In this document: positions 1 through 9,274 of the stretch, piece by piece
Numbering within the stretch: the first letter of the stretch is position 1
Layout of the letters: the number at the start of each line of letters is the position of its first letter
Assembly: GCA_020630595.1 (NCBI GenBank)
Contig: JAHDBC010000005.1
Span: 38,752 to 102,751, forward strand
Reading direction: 5' to 3'
Source: Planktomarina sp.
GTDB lineage: Bacteria > Pseudomonadota > Alphaproteobacteria > Rhodobacterales > Rhodobacteraceae
DNA: 64,000 nucleotides
Notes under the pieces: generated by a model
Seen by the model: the letters and a program-made list of their open reading frames with translations, nothing else
Database searches by the model: none
Told to the model about the DNA's origin: nothing
Translations under genes and position numbers: made by a program

Positions 1-50
1 TGAAACATTTTCAGCAGACCGACATTCAAAGCCACGAAAGTGTTGATCCA

Positions 51-1997
51 GTGGTGTCACAAGATCACGAAACCACGATCCAGACCGTTATGATGAACGA
101 CCGTGGATTGCCCCGTTGGGCCGCACTGATCAGTCTGTTGTTTTCGGTTGCGTCCGCGGTCTGCGTGGCCGGGATTGCGATTGTGGCCATCTTGTTTCAA
201 AGTCTGGTCGCGCAAAACGGGGATGTGTTTGGCACGTTGCCGTTTCTGGCGCTGGGCATGGTGCCGGTGATCGGCCTTTACGTTTTGGAATTTGCGCAGG
301 TCAAAGCCTTTGCCGGGCTGCAAAAGGTGCAACAGTCCGTGCGGCTGCGGACCGGGGCCATTGCGGGGCTTTTGATTATCCTTGCGCTTGCGTTTGTGCA
401 TCCGCTTTTGATCTTGCCAACTGCTGTGTCCGTTGCCGTTGGTGCCGCATGTATGGCGTTGGCGGTTCGGTTCGGACGCTGGCACCCGGCTTGGGAATTT
501 TCCCCGGCAGAGGCTGTGTCGATCCTGTCGGGCCGTGATGCAGAAGGGTTCACATATGCGCAATCCCAGCCCGTTGCCCCTGCAGCGCTGACGGCACTGA
601 AATGGTTTATTCCCGCTTGTGCGATTGTTTTGTCGGTCGCATTGGGCAGTTGGATGGTGGCACAATCCATTCTGATGCTGCCTGCATTGATCGCCGTGGC
701 CGGATTGTCGTTTTGGGCCAGCGTTCAGATTGCGGCCTTTTTGTTGGCCCGTTTCATCAATGGGGCGTCCGCAGATCCCCATCACGCGCCGACGGTTGTG
801 GATCAAACCGATGTGCCGCCCGCATTCCGCGAAAGCTGTAACGCCGAAGGTCTGATCGTGCATGGGCTGACGGTTTCAGATGCAAATGGCGCCCGGCTTT
901 TGTCCGATCTGCGTTTCAATCTGGCACCGGGGACAATCGTTGCAGTGACAGGGGCGGCGGCCTGCGGGAAATCCGTTCTGGCGCGGGCCTTGGTCAATCC
1001 ATTTTCGATTGCGGGCGCATCTGTGACTGGCGCCGTTCAGTTTCGTGATCAAAGCCTGTGGCAACGCAGCACACGCGACATGGGTCTTTATGCCGGGCTG
1101 ATCGCCGAAACGCCCCTTATCCTTGCACAAAATGGCGCAGCCAACGCTATGGCATTTCAGTCTGATGGGTATCGGGATCGGGCGCGGCGGTGTCTGGAAA
1201 GTATCGTTTTTTCGTCCGAAGTTGTTGACCGTATCCTTGGCGCGCCTGATGCGACGCGCCTGTCGATGTCGGACCAACGCCGGTTGGAACTGTCGCGGAT
1301 GTTTTTTCTCGCGCCTTTTGTGATGGTTCTGGACCGGCCTGAAAATCATTGTGATCCCGCAACCGTGCGCGCGCTGGCAGCCCGTTTGCAACAGGAACGC
1401 CGGGCAGGGCGCATTGTTATCTTGGTGACCGAAGACCGCGCGCTTTTGGAAATTTGCGACAGGATGATGGTCTTGCAAAACGGGCGCATCATTGACCATG
1501 GCCCCGCCGCTGAAATTCTGGGCCGCACGTCCACGGGCTGGGCCAGATTCGTGTGTGACCAGCGTTTGGAATCCGAAGATGTTCTGACCGATTGGGTGCG
1601 GTCCCATTTCAAGCGCAAAGGCGATGAAGGCAATCGTGATACCGTGGCAGCCATTGCAGCGGAACTTTTGGCGTTTTCGTGTCAGGATATTGCGCCGGTT
1701 GGAACGGAAAAAATCGATTTCGATTTCAAACATTACCAAGGGCATTGCGTTTTGAAACTGACAGACACCGGGCGTTTGCTGAGCAGTGGTCAAATTCAGC
1801 GCGCACAGCGTGCAAGCCTGAACGAAAAGGGATCGTCCATGACGCCTTTGGGGGCCGTGTTGCGCGGTGCTTTGGGGTTCGAACAGGTCATGGAAGATGG
1901 CAAGCGCACGATCAGCCTGACCATCAAAACCTATGACCCACGATTGACAGGTGGATCTGACACCGCCCCGGCGCCTCGTGTCAGGGAAACAGCCTAA
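51..1997 (+). CDS. ABC exporter subunit with a degenerate ATPase domain (type I secretion-like)
   Basis: Membrane ABC protein, probably one half of a type I secretion exporter. Hydrophobic segments lie at about residues 20-75, 100-140 and 185-240. The nucleotide-binding domain spans about 265-500, and a C-terminal extension of about 140 residues has no function I recognise. Walker A is present (GAAACGKS, about residue 300), but the signature reads LSMSD instead of LSGGQ, the Walker B aspartate is followed by Arg-Pro (VMVLDRPEN) instead of Glu-Pro, and the H-loop position reads TEDR without histidine. It probably binds ATP without hydrolysing it and needs a canonical partner. The HlyD gene overlaps its stop by one base. 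GTG 51 is the first start visible, but the frame is open to the left edge, and an ATG could sit one base outside the window overlapping a TGA at 1-3. Confidence 0.75.
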   Translation: MVSQDHETTIQTVMMNDRGLPRWAALISLLFSVASAVCVAGIAIVAILFQSLVAQNGDVFGTLPFLALGMVPVIGLYVLEFAQVKAFAGLQKVQQSVRLRTGAIAGLLIILALAFVHPLLILPTAVSVAVGAACMALAVRFGRWHPAWEFSPAEAVSILSGRDAEGFTYAQSQPVAPAALTALKWFIPACAIVLSVALGSWMVAQSILMLPALIAVAGLSFWASVQIAAFLLARFINGASADPHHAPTVVDQTDVPPAFRESCNAEGLIVHGLTVSDANGARLLSDLRFNLAPGTIVAVTGAAACGKSVLARALVNPFSIAGASVTGAVQFRDQSLWQRSTRDMGLYAGLIAETPLILAQNGAANAMAFQSDGYRDRARRCLESIVFSSEVVDRILGAPDATRLSMSDQRRLELSRMFFLAPFVMVLDRPENHCDPATVRALAARLQQERRAGRIVILVTEDRALLEICDRMMVLQNGRIIDHGPAAEILGRTSTGWARFVCDQRLESEDVLTDWVRSHFKRKGDEGNRDTVAAIAAELLAFSCQDIAPVGTEKIDFDFKHYQGHCVLKLTDTGRLLSSGQIQRAQRASLNEKGSSMTPLGAVLRGALGFEQVMEDGKRTISLTIKTYDPRLTGGSDTAPAPRVRETA

Positions 1998-3247
1998 TGC
2001 GAATGAAACAGGTCCCCTTTGGACCGCCCCGGCTGCGTGCCGTTGGGTGGTTTGGGTTGGCGGTCACAGGCTGCTTGGCCATGGTGGTTGGCGCGTTGAT
2101 CGCAGCAGATCAAGTGATGCACCGCCCGCAAATGACGTTGGTCGGTACATTGCAATCCGCGCAGCGTCCGGTCCCGGTTGTTTTGCCCGGGGGGGCACAG
2201 ATTTCTGAATTGCTTGTGAAAAACGGGGATCATGTTGCCCAGGGCCAGACCCTTGCATCCTATGATCACGCGGCCCTTTCAGATCTGGCCGACAGCCTTG
2301 ATATTAAGCTGTTGGTGATGCGGTTTGATCGCGAATGCGCGCTGGACCATGCGGTGATCCAAGACATGCAAGATTGGACACAATCTGCAGGTCCCGACGT
2401 GCGCGGGCAACTTAGGTTGGCGGCGGAATCTTGTCTGGCACGGCATCAAACCGACAGCCGCGCGTTGCGCGCCAGCATGCGCGAACGAGACATGCTGCAA
2501 GACCGCGCGCGGCTGATAGATCAGCACATCCTTGCGCTGCAGGGCGAACCGGTGGCAACCAATCAATCCGGTCGCGCCCGTACGATTATGTCTGCGCTGC
2601 TCGCACAGTCTGAAATTGATACCCAATTGGCGCAAACTGCCCTGCAAATCGAAGATGCGGCGGCGATCTTGAAACAGATGTCGATTGATCGCACCGCGGC
2701 GCTTGATGCGCAAATCAACGATTTGAAAGCGCAACGGGCGCAACTTGCGCGGTTGTTGGCAGCACCGCGCCTCGATGCGCCCACGGATGGGCGGGTGCGC
2801 CGGGTGCGGGTGCCATCCACCCGCGATGCCCTGCCGCAGGATGTGGTGGTTATGGAAATCGTTCCCGATGTGGCCGCGCCATATGTTCTGGATGTCCAGA
2901 TCGATCCGGAAATTGCAGATCGTCTGGCCCCGGGCACCCGCTTTGATTTGCGGATGTCTGGGTTGGATCGGCGCGATGATCCGGGGGCAACAGCCATCTG
3001 GAACCCAATTTCAAAGATCGCTTCGGCGGATGGCACAGCCCTTCGGGTGCAAATCCCATTGACGCCAGATTCCGAAGAACGTCTGTTGCAACGCCAAGAC
3101 CGGATCGCATTTTCAGATGCCACCAGTGCGGCCGTGGTGACATTTCATCCGCAAGCCGTTGGGGTGCGTCAGTCAGTCGTTTCGGCGTTAAACAGGCTTG
3201 TGGCAGACACGGATATCGCCGCGCTGTTCGGACTTTCCGCATCCTGA
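1997..3247 (+). CDS. HlyD-family membrane fusion protein
   Basis: Periplasmic adaptor of about 416 residues that would link the inner-membrane ABC exporter to an outer-membrane channel. One N-terminal membrane segment (about residues 14-36) is followed by the split biotinyl-lipoyl domain (VLPGGAQISELLVKNGDHV and, after the helices, LDAPTDGRVRRV). Between these lies a long charged helical hairpin, about residues 95-255. The ATG overlaps the TAA of the upstream ABC gene, so the two are translationally coupled. No outer-membrane factor or RTX substrate gene is visible, so the exported substrate is unknown. Confidence 0.8.
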   Translation: MRMKQVPFGPPRLRAVGWFGLAVTGCLAMVVGALIAADQVMHRPQMTLVGTLQSAQRPVPVVLPGGAQISELLVKNGDHVAQGQTLASYDHAALSDLADSLDIKLLVMRFDRECALDHAVIQDMQDWTQSAGPDVRGQLRLAAESCLARHQTDSRALRASMRERDMLQDRARLIDQHILALQGEPVATNQSGRARTIMSALLAQSEIDTQLAQTALQIEDAAAILKQMSIDRTAALDAQINDLKAQRAQLARLLAAPRLDAPTDGRVRRVRVPSTRDALPQDVVVMEIVPDVAAPYVLDVQIDPEIADRLAPGTRFDLRMSGLDRRDDPGATAIWNPISKIASADGTALRVQIPLTPDSEERLLQRQDRIAFSDATSAAVVTFHPQAVGVRQSVVSALNRLVADTDIAALFGLSAS

Positions 3248-3292
3248 TCGCTGTGTTAGGCCCCCGCATCAATGGATTAGGGGAATATCGAC

Positions 3293-4339
3293 GTGAATGC
3301 GGTGACGAATGCGGCAATGCTGGATCAAGCGGCAAGACTGTCTGTTGCGCCGATGATGGCGTGGACCGACAGCCTGTGTCGCCAGTTTCACCGCACGCTG
3401 ACCCGCAAATCGTTGTTGTATACGGAAATGGTGACGGCCGCGGCCCTGGTCCACGGCAACGCGACGCATTTGCTGGACCATGATCCAGCAGAACATCCGC
3501 TGGCGGTGCAATTGGGCGGATCAGACCCGCACCTGTTGAAGCAGGCTGCCCGCATCTGCCGCGATGCCGGCTATGCAGAGGTTAATCTGAACGTCGGCTG
3601 CCCATCCGATCGTGTCCAATCGGGTGCCTTTGGCGCCGTTTTGATGAAATCACCTGATGTGGTTCGCGCATGTCTGGAAGCGATGCAGGACGTTGATGGG
3701 ATCATTGTTACCGTCAAATGCCGCATCGGGGTCGATGACCAATCACCGCAAGATGTGTTGCCAGCGTTTCTGGACATGGTGCGGGACACCGGCGTTCACA
3801 GGGTTGCAGTGCATGCGCGCAAGGCGTGGCTGCAAGGGTTAAGCCCCAAGGAAAACCGCGACATCCCGCCACTGGATTATCCGCTGGTCTTTGCCATGAA
3901 ACAGGCCTTCCCATCCCTGCACATCAGCCTGAACGGTGGGGTGTGTGATTTGAAGGATGCGGCACATCATCTGGGGCAGGGTTTGGATGGTGTCATGATT
4001 GGGCGGGCCGCCTATCACGATCCCGCGCAGATCCTGCTGACAGCTGATGGCGATATCTTTGGCGCAGAGAACCCGCACGTCAGCGTGCTTGACGCTGCGG
4101 TTGCCATGGAACCCGTTCTGGCTGCGCATCTGGAACGGGGCGGGCGCATGCACCAATTGACGCGCCACATGCTGGGCCTGTTTGCAGGCCTGCCCGGCGC
4201 GCGCCATTGGCGCAGACGTTTGTCAGAAGCGGGGGCTGACCCAAATGCCGATCTTGGCAGCTATCGCATGATCCTTGCCGAAGTGCGGCAGCGCATGTCA
4301 CAGGCAGACACCGCTGAACCTCAAAGAAAGGCAGTTTGA
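3293..4339 (+). CDS. dusA: tRNA-dihydrouridine synthase A
   Basis: FMN-dependent enzyme that reduces uridine to dihydrouridine in the D-loop of tRNAs. The protein has 348 residues, a normal length for DusA. It starts with the typical SVAPMMAWTDSLCRQFHR segment, carries VQLGGSDP, and has the catalytic cysteine in VNLNVGCPSDRVQSG. The conserved KCRIGVDD and NGGV (about 215) flavin/phosphate motifs of the TIM barrel are present. GTG 3293 is the assigned start; ATG 3317 is a possible later one. The TGA stop overlaps the start of the next gene by ATGA. Confidence 0.95.
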   Translation: MNAVTNAAMLDQAARLSVAPMMAWTDSLCRQFHRTLTRKSLLYTEMVTAAALVHGNATHLLDHDPAEHPLAVQLGGSDPHLLKQAARICRDAGYAEVNLNVGCPSDRVQSGAFGAVLMKSPDVVRACLEAMQDVDGIIVTVKCRIGVDDQSPQDVLPAFLDMVRDTGVHRVAVHARKAWLQGLSPKENRDIPPLDYPLVFAMKQAFPSLHISLNGGVCDLKDAAHHLGQGLDGVMIGRAAYHDPAQILLTADGDIFGAENPHVSVLDAAVAMEPVLAAHLERGGRMHQLTRHMLGLFAGLPGARHWRRRLSEAGADPNADLGSYRMILAEVRQRMSQADTAEPQRKAV

Positions 4340-5157
4340 TGGATCCCATGACAGTGCTGACCGTTGCGATTTTGATGCTGATCATCGGGGCCATCGCCGG
4401 TATTCTTGCGGGCCTTTTGGGTGTGGGTGGCGGTGTCGTTCTTGTGCCCGCGTTCTTTTACACCTTTACCGCGTTGGGCTTTGATGGCCCGGGGGTGATG
4501 CAGGTGTGTCTTGCCACATCGCTGGCCACGATCATCGTCACGTCGATCCGGTCAACCCAATCGCATCACAAGAAAGGGGCGGTGGATTGGGATATTCTGC
4601 GCAGCATGGCCCCCGGTATCGTGCTTGGCGCAATTGTGGGGGTTTTCGTTGCCGCGCAGCTGTCGTCCCTGACGTTGCAGATCATCTTTGGCGTTCTGGG
4701 GGCCTGTATTGGCGCATACTTCATTTTTGGCCGGGCGGATTGGACGCTGAAAACCGAATTGCCGGGGCCGCGTTTGCGCACAGCATGGGGCGGGTTCATG
4801 GGCATCCTGTCCGTTCTTTTGGGCATTGGCGGGGGGTCACTGGGTGTGCCGTTCATGACGCTGCACGGGGTTGCAATTCACCGCGCTGTTGCGACGGCTG
4901 CGGGGTTTGGGCTTGCCATCGCTTTGCCATCGGTGGTGGCCTGGTTTTTTGTCACGGTTGATGGGCCAACACCACCGTTTACGATTGGGGCAGTCAACAT
5001 CCCGGCCTTTGCCATCATTGTGCCGATGACCATTTTGACGGCCCCCTATGGTGCGCGACTTGCGCATGCGATGCCTGCGGGTCCATTGCGCAAGGTTTTT
5101 GGCGTCTTTTTGATATTTGTCGCGCTGAACATGGCACGTGCGGCCATATGGGGCTGA
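4339..5157 (+). CDS. TauE/SafE-family sulfite/anion exporter
   Basis: Integral membrane protein of 272 residues belonging to the TauE/SafE (TSUP) family, which moves small sulfonated or organic anions. About eight hydrophobic helices are visible. The family's glycine-rich repeats occur twice: AGLLGVGGGVVLVP near residue 30 and LLGIGGGSLGVPF near residue 160. ATG 4339 overlaps the dusA stop (ATGA); an in-frame TTG three bases earlier is less likely. The substrate cannot be read from the sequence. The next gene starts 10 bases before its stop, so both are probably on one transcript. Confidence 0.85.
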   Translation: MDPMTVLTVAILMLIIGAIAGILAGLLGVGGGVVLVPAFFYTFTALGFDGPGVMQVCLATSLATIIVTSIRSTQSHHKKGAVDWDILRSMAPGIVLGAIVGVFVAAQLSSLTLQIIFGVLGACIGAYFIFGRADWTLKTELPGPRLRTAWGGFMGILSVLLGIGGGSLGVPFMTLHGVAIHRAVATAAGFGLAIALPSVVAWFFVTVDGPTPPFTIGAVNIPAFAIIVPMTILTAPYGARLAHAMPAGPLRKVFGVFLIFVALNMARAAIWG

Positions 5158-5942
5158 CGGATTTTGATAGATTGGGGTGGGCTGCGTTCCCACCCGAAGA
5201 CTGTGTGTCTGAATGGGTGGCATCTGTCGCGCCAGTGGCCCGGGCGATCGCGTCTGATCCCAACCGCCCAGCGGAATGGGTGCGCCATCAGGCGACGTGG
5301 TTTGTGGGCGTGAATGCATTGCCCAATGACGCCGGGGGGGCCGTCAACGGGGGACCGGGGTTGGACGGTCAGGCCATCCGTGCGGCGCGCGCAATGTATG
5401 GTGATCTGCCGCTTGAACCGGCGCAGGTGTCCGTGATCTATCGCGGATACCCCAAACAGGACCCAGATGAAACGGATGCCAATCACCGATTTCGCCTGAA
5501 CCGTGATGCCGCCCATGTGGATGGGTTGCTGCCCGTTGGGCCGACCAAGCGTCGAAAATTGCTGGAACCGCACGCCTTTGTTCTGGGCATCCCGCTGAAC
5601 GCGTCACCTGTTGCGGCCGCCCCGATGGTGGTGTGGGAAGGAAGCCACCAGATTATGGCACAAGCCTTTATCCAAGCCTTTGAACGGGTGGCAGAGGCGG
5701 ATCGACCCGATCTGGATGTCACTGACATTTACAAGGCAGCCCGCAAACGCTGTTTTGAAGAGTGTCAGCGAAGCGTCGTTCATGTGCCCGTGGGGGGCAG
5801 TTATTTGATCCACCGCATGGCGCTGCATGGTGTGGCCCCATGGGATGATGCCGTGGATGGACCCAAAGACGGGCGCATCATTGCCTATTTCCGCCCAGAA
5901 GCACCGGGCGGGATTGCCCAATGGTTGACGGGCTGGCGCTAA
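5148..5942 (+). CDS. PhyH-like Fe(II)/2-oxoglutarate dioxygenase, substrate unknown
   Basis: A soluble protein of 264 residues that I assign to the phytanoyl-CoA dioxygenase-like fold. A facial triad is visible: His123 and Asp125 in AAHVDG, with His227 in MALHGVAPW. Arg243 (RIIAYFRP) is placed to bind 2-oxoglutarate. Other conserved-looking stretches are VWEGSHQIM and VPVGGSYLIH. It overlaps the TauE-type permease gene by 10 bases, which suggests a linked job, perhaps oxidation of a substrate whose product is exported. Its stop codon interlocks with that of the convergent DUF1289 gene. The assignment rests on motif spacing only. Confidence 0.6.
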   Translation: MGLTDFDRLGWAAFPPEDCVSEWVASVAPVARAIASDPNRPAEWVRHQATWFVGVNALPNDAGGAVNGGPGLDGQAIRAARAMYGDLPLEPAQVSVIYRGYPKQDPDETDANHRFRLNRDAAHVDGLLPVGPTKRRKLLEPHAFVLGIPLNASPVAAAPMVVWEGSHQIMAQAFIQAFERVAEADRPDLDVTDIYKAARKRCFEECQRSVVHVPVGGSYLIHRMALHGVAPWDDAVDGPKDGRIIAYFRPEAPGGIAQWLTGWR

Positions 5943-6166
5943 CCTTGCCGGGTGGTGCGCCCGCCGCGCCGTTTGCGCAGACGCGGTGCGCGGGTCGGCA
6001 ATTCATCCATCACCGCACGGCGTTCGTCTGGCGTCATGCGCGACCACATTCCGATTTCTTCCATGGATCGCAGGCACCCGACACAGATGCGTTCGACCGG
6101 ATGGATGGAACACAGCTTCAGACAGGGGCTTTCGATTTCGTCGCGTTTCCAAACTTGGTCGGTCAT
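5939..6166 (-). CDS. DUF1289 small cysteine-rich protein
   Basis: A 75-residue protein with the DUF1289 pattern SPCxxxC-x8-CxGC: Cys15, Cys19, Cys28 and Cys31, followed by the typical [17 protein letters not shown]. The cysteines probably bind zinc or an Fe-S cluster. The function is unknown. ATG 6166 overlaps the ruvX stop as ATGA; a longer frame reaching 6190 would lie inside ruvX and is not needed. Last gene of the ccmI-ruvX-DUF1289 operon. The tail is arginine-rich ([17 protein letters not shown]), which may allow nucleic-acid contact. Confidence 0.85.
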   Translation of the reverse strand: MTDQVWKRDEIESPCLKLCSIHPVERICVGCLRSMEEIGMWSRMTPDERRAVMDELPTRAPRLRKRRGGRTTRQG

Positions 6167-6639
6167 CTGTTCGCCCTGATATGGCGCCAACGATCCAGCG
6201 CCCCCTGAAGGATGAAGGCGGCGGCCACATGGTCGATCACCTCTGCCCGTTTCTTGCGACTTGTGTCCGCTTCTAGCAAGGCCCTTTCTGCGGCAACGGT
6301 CGATAATCTTTCATCCCAATAGGTGATCGGCAGTTCTGTTTTGGCAGCAAAATTGCGGGCAAAGGCGCGGGTTGATTGGCACCGTGGGCCTTCGCTGCCA
6401 TCCATATTGCGCGGCAGGCCCAGAATGATGCCCCCGGGCGCACGGTCCGCGATCAATGCCAAAAGCGCTTCTGCATCAGTGCCGAACTTTTTACGCCGGA
6501 TTGTCGTGATAGGGGTCGCCGTGGACCACAGCCCGTCAGACACAGCGACGCCAATGGTTTTCGTGCCCAGATCCAGCCCCATCCAACCCTGGCCGATGGG
6601 GGTCTGTGGGGCAAATTCAGCAAAGTCTTCGTAGATCAT
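6163..6639 (-). CDS. ruvX: Putative pre-16S rRNA nuclease / Holliday junction resolvase homologue RuvX (YqgF)
   Basis: RNase H-fold protein of 158 residues. Family features are the first acidic motif [15 protein letters not shown], the [12 protein letters not shown] loop, the [15 protein letters not shown] segment and the terminal acidic patch [22 protein letters not shown]. In E. coli YqgF processes the 5' end of pre-16S rRNA; a Holliday junction role is also claimed for the family. It overlaps ccmI upstream and the DUF1289 gene downstream, each by ATGA, so the three are translationally coupled although their functions seem unrelated. Confidence 0.92.
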   Translation of the reverse strand: MIYEDFAEFAPQTPIGQGWMGLDLGTKTIGVAVSDGLWSTATPITTIRRKKFGTDAEALLALIADRAPGGIILGLPRNMDGSEGPRCQSTRAFARNFAAKTELPITYWDERLSTVAAERALLEADTSRKKRAEVIDHVAAAFILQGALDRWRHIRANR

Positions 6640-7829
6640 TGGGAAACCCCCGCTGCTTGTGCCGCCTGATCCAGTTGCTGCAAATCAGATGGACGCCCGG
6701 CAAACACGGATCGCGCTTCGCCGTAAACGGCTGCGGCTTGTTCCGTTTGACCCAACACGCCAAAGGCGCGGATCAGTTGCGCCCAATCCTGTGCCGGTCC
6801 GCCGTCATTGGCCAAACGATCGGCAAGCCCTGCCACCATGCCTTCAATCATTGCGGCACGGTCTTGTGGCGACATGTTTTCCGCATCCGCGATGGCATCC
6901 AGATCGGGACCGCGCGGGCGGGGTTGTTCATAGTTCGGGAAACCGGCCATGACCGCCACCCGGTCAATCTGCGCGCGGATCGCGGGCACAAACGGTGCAG
7001 ATTCGGCACTTTGATCCAGCAGATCCGCCCAGATGGAAAAGGCGATATCGGGGCGGCCGGTCTGCAATTGCAATTGCCCCGAACGGTAACGGGCCAAACC
7101 CGATTGCGGATTGCGACGAAGCGTTTCACGCAAAGCGTCCCGTGCCTGTGCCGAAAACTGTTCGTCCGATGCAAGCAGCAGATATTCCGTATAAAGGCCC
7201 CAATCTTCGGCGGTGGCCAAGTCGCCCTTGATGTCCAGAATACGCCGCTGCGCCTTGTGGGCTGCTGGAAAATCGCCCAGTCGCGATTCCGCGCGCGCCA
7301 GCAGGGTGAACCCGCGCAAATCATCCGGTCGGGCGACCAGCGCATCCCGCAAAATCTGAATCTGCGCGCGGTACGCATCATCAATCCCTACTGCGGCAAA
7401 ATCGGGGCGGGGCGCATCCAGTGTCGCTTGATCGGGCAGATTGAATAGGGCCGCCGCTGCCTGATCTTTGCGCAAATCAAGCGGTGCATCCGGGCGCGTG
7501 GGCGCACCGACAAAGGCGTAAACGGCCCCCCCAACCAACACCGACCCCACGATGCCAATCATCAGGCCCCGTTTGCGACGGGTCTGATGCAATGCGACCG
7601 CCGGGGCGTCATCGGTTGCCAAAAGCCTGCGTGCAATTTCGGCACGCAACGCATCATATTCCGCGCCTGTCACGATCCCACGGGCCAAGTCCTTGTCAAG
7701 GGCGGCAAGTTGATCGCGATACACGTCTGCGTCCTGACCGCGACGGTCAGATATCAGCGCAGGTGCGATCAGCGTCGTCAGGATCAGCACCACCAGCGCA
7801 AGCCCGATTGCATAGAACAGAAATGTCAT
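6636..7829 (-). CDS. ccmI: Cytochrome c maturation protein CcmI
   Basis: Membrane-anchored chaperone of the CcmFHI haem-ligation module that holds apocytochrome c. The protein has 397 residues. Two N-terminal membrane segments (about 2-20 and 88-106) flank a cytoplasmic leucine-zipper-like loop ([16 protein letters not shown]...AEIARRLL). The periplasmic part contains TPR-like helices ([23 protein letters not shown] and following). ATG 7829 is chosen because it places the hydrophobic [15 protein letters not shown] at the N-terminus. The other ccm genes in the window are at 34.5-37.2 kb. It is divergent from soxB. Confidence 0.9.
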   Translation of the reverse strand: MTFLFYAIGLALVVLILTTLIAPALISDRRGQDADVYRDQLAALDKDLARGIVTGAEYDALRAEIARRLLATDDAPAVALHQTRRKRGLMIGIVGSVLVGGAVYAFVGAPTRPDAPLDLRKDQAAAALFNLPDQATLDAPRPDFAAVGIDDAYRAQIQILRDALVARPDDLRGFTLLARAESRLGDFPAAHKAQRRILDIKGDLATAEDWGLYTEYLLLASDEQFSAQARDALRETLRRNPQSGLARYRSGQLQLQTGRPDIAFSIWADLLDQSAESAPFVPAIRAQIDRVAVMAGFPNYEQPRPRGPDLDAIADAENMSPQDRAAMIEGMVAGLADRLANDGGPAQDWAQLIRAFGVLGQTEQAAAVYGEARSVFAGRPSDLQQLDQAAQAAGVSQ

Positions 7830-7868
7830 TTTGGATGCTGCCTTTTGTCCTCTGTCCCAGATGGCGCA

Positions 7869-7905
7869 ATGTCGCAATAAATTCAACTTATGGCGCTTGC
7901 GACAT
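7869..7905. promoter_or_regulatory. Inverted repeat in the ccmI-soxB divergent promoter region
   Basis: A perfect 9-bp inverted repeat, ATGTCGCAA (7869-7877) and TTGCGACAT (7897-7905), with a 19-base spacer. A direct repeat ATGGCGC (7861-7867 and 7890-7896) overlaps it. It lies 58 bases upstream of the soxB start. It is a good candidate operator for a regulator of sarcosine oxidase; the protein that binds is not identifiable here. Confidence 0.45.
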
Positions 7906-7962
7906 GAAGCCTTTTGAAGCAGTCCGCCATAACCACGTCAAACACCACGCTGTGAGTCTGCC

Positions 7963-9207
7963 ATGAAACGCTATTCTGTTTTCGCCGTCGCCAAAGAAGC
8001 CTTTCGCCAGCACAAAGGGTGGGACCGTGCGTGGGCCAACCCGGAACCCAAAAAAGAATACGAAGCCATCATCATCGGCGCCGGCGGGCATGGTCTGGCA
8101 ACCGCCTATTATCTGGGCAAGAATTTCGGCATCACCAATGTGGCCGTGATCGAAAAAGGGTGGCTGGGGGGCGGCAACACCGGTCGCAACACAACGATCA
8201 TCCGGTCCAACTATCTGCAAGACCCATCCGCCGCGATCTATGAAAAGGCCCGGTCGCTGTACGAAGGTCTAAGCCAGGATTTGAACTACAACATCATGTT
8301 CAGCCCGCGCGGCGTGATCATGCTGGCCCAGACGCAGCACGAAATTCGCGGTTACAAACGCACAGCCTATGCCAATCAATTGCAAGGCGTGAAAACGGAA
8401 TGGATCGAACCCAAACGGGTCAAAGAACTGGTTCCGATCATGAATATCGAAGGGCCGCGCTATCCGGTTTTGGGTGGCCTGTGGCAAGCACGTGGCGGAA
8501 CAGCGCGCCATGATGCAGTGGCATGGGGTTATGCGCGGGCGTGTTCAGACATGGGCATGCACATCCTGCAAAAGACCGAAGTGACGGGCGTGACACAGGA
8601 AAACGGGCAGGTCACGGGCGTGGAAACATCGCGCGGCCACATCGGCTGCAAGAAACTGGGGATTGTGGTTGCCGGGCACTGCAGCCACGTGGCTGAAATG
8701 GCAGGCTTCCGGTTGCCTGTTGAATCCGTTCCTTTGCAGGCGCTGGTGTCAGAACCGATCAAACCCTGCATGGATGTGGTCGTGATGGCCAACACCGTGC
8801 ACGGCTATATGTCCCAATCCGACAAAGGCGAAATGGTCATCGGTGGCGGGACAGACAGCTTTAATGGCTATCACCAGCGGGGGTCATTCCACCATTTGGA
8901 AGAAACCGTCCGCGCCCTGGTCGAAACATTTCCCATGATTGCGCGGTTGAAAATGCTGCGCCACTGGGGCGGCATCGTAGATGTTACCGGGGACCGGTCC
9001 CCGATCCTGTCAGATACGCCGCTGGGCGGGTGTTTTATCAACTGCGGCTGGGGCACCGGCGGGTTCAAAGCGATCCCGGGGTCGGGCTGGGGCTTTGCCG
9101 AATTGATGGCCAAGGGATATTCCCCGCTGACGGCTGATTTCGGGCTGAACCGGTTCACCGAAGGCCGGTTCATTGACGAAAGCGTTGCAGCCGGGGTGGC
9201 GCACTAA
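7963..9207 (+). CDS. soxB: Sarcosine oxidase beta subunit
   Basis: Flavoprotein subunit of the heterotetrameric sarcosine oxidase, which oxidises sarcosine to glycine with transfer of the methyl group to tetrahydrofolate and production of H2O2. 414 residues, normal for SoxB. An N-terminal FAD-binding dinucleotide fold is visible (YEAIIIGAGGHGLATAYYL, about residues 32-51), then NTGRNTTIIRSNY near the covalent-flavin region, and a C-terminal HWGGIVDVTGDRSPILSDTP flavin motif. First gene of the soxB-(small ORF)-soxD-soxA-soxG operon. Confidence 0.96.
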   Translation: MKRYSVFAVAKEAFRQHKGWDRAWANPEPKKEYEAIIIGAGGHGLATAYYLGKNFGITNVAVIEKGWLGGGNTGRNTTIIRSNYLQDPSAAIYEKARSLYEGLSQDLNYNIMFSPRGVIMLAQTQHEIRGYKRTAYANQLQGVKTEWIEPKRVKELVPIMNIEGPRYPVLGGLWQARGGTARHDAVAWGYARACSDMGMHILQKTEVTGVTQENGQVTGVETSRGHIGCKKLGIVVAGHCSHVAEMAGFRLPVESVPLQALVSEPIKPCMDVVVMANTVHGYMSQSDKGEMVIGGGTDSFNGYHQRGSFHHLEETVRALVETFPMIARLKMLRHWGGIVDVTGDRSPILSDTPLGGCFINCGWGTGGFKAIPGSGWGFAELMAKGYSPLTADFGLNRFTEGRFIDESVAAGVAH

Positions 9208-9274
9208 TGCCGACCAACTTGCCGCGCACATCGCTGATCCTATCTGTCTGTCAAAGACAGAAAGGCATCGCACC

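Noticed and set aside
6606..7448. A 280-codon plus-strand frame opposite ccmI
   Set aside because: Antisense to CcmI, which has a recognisable membrane and TPR layout; no motif in the shadow.
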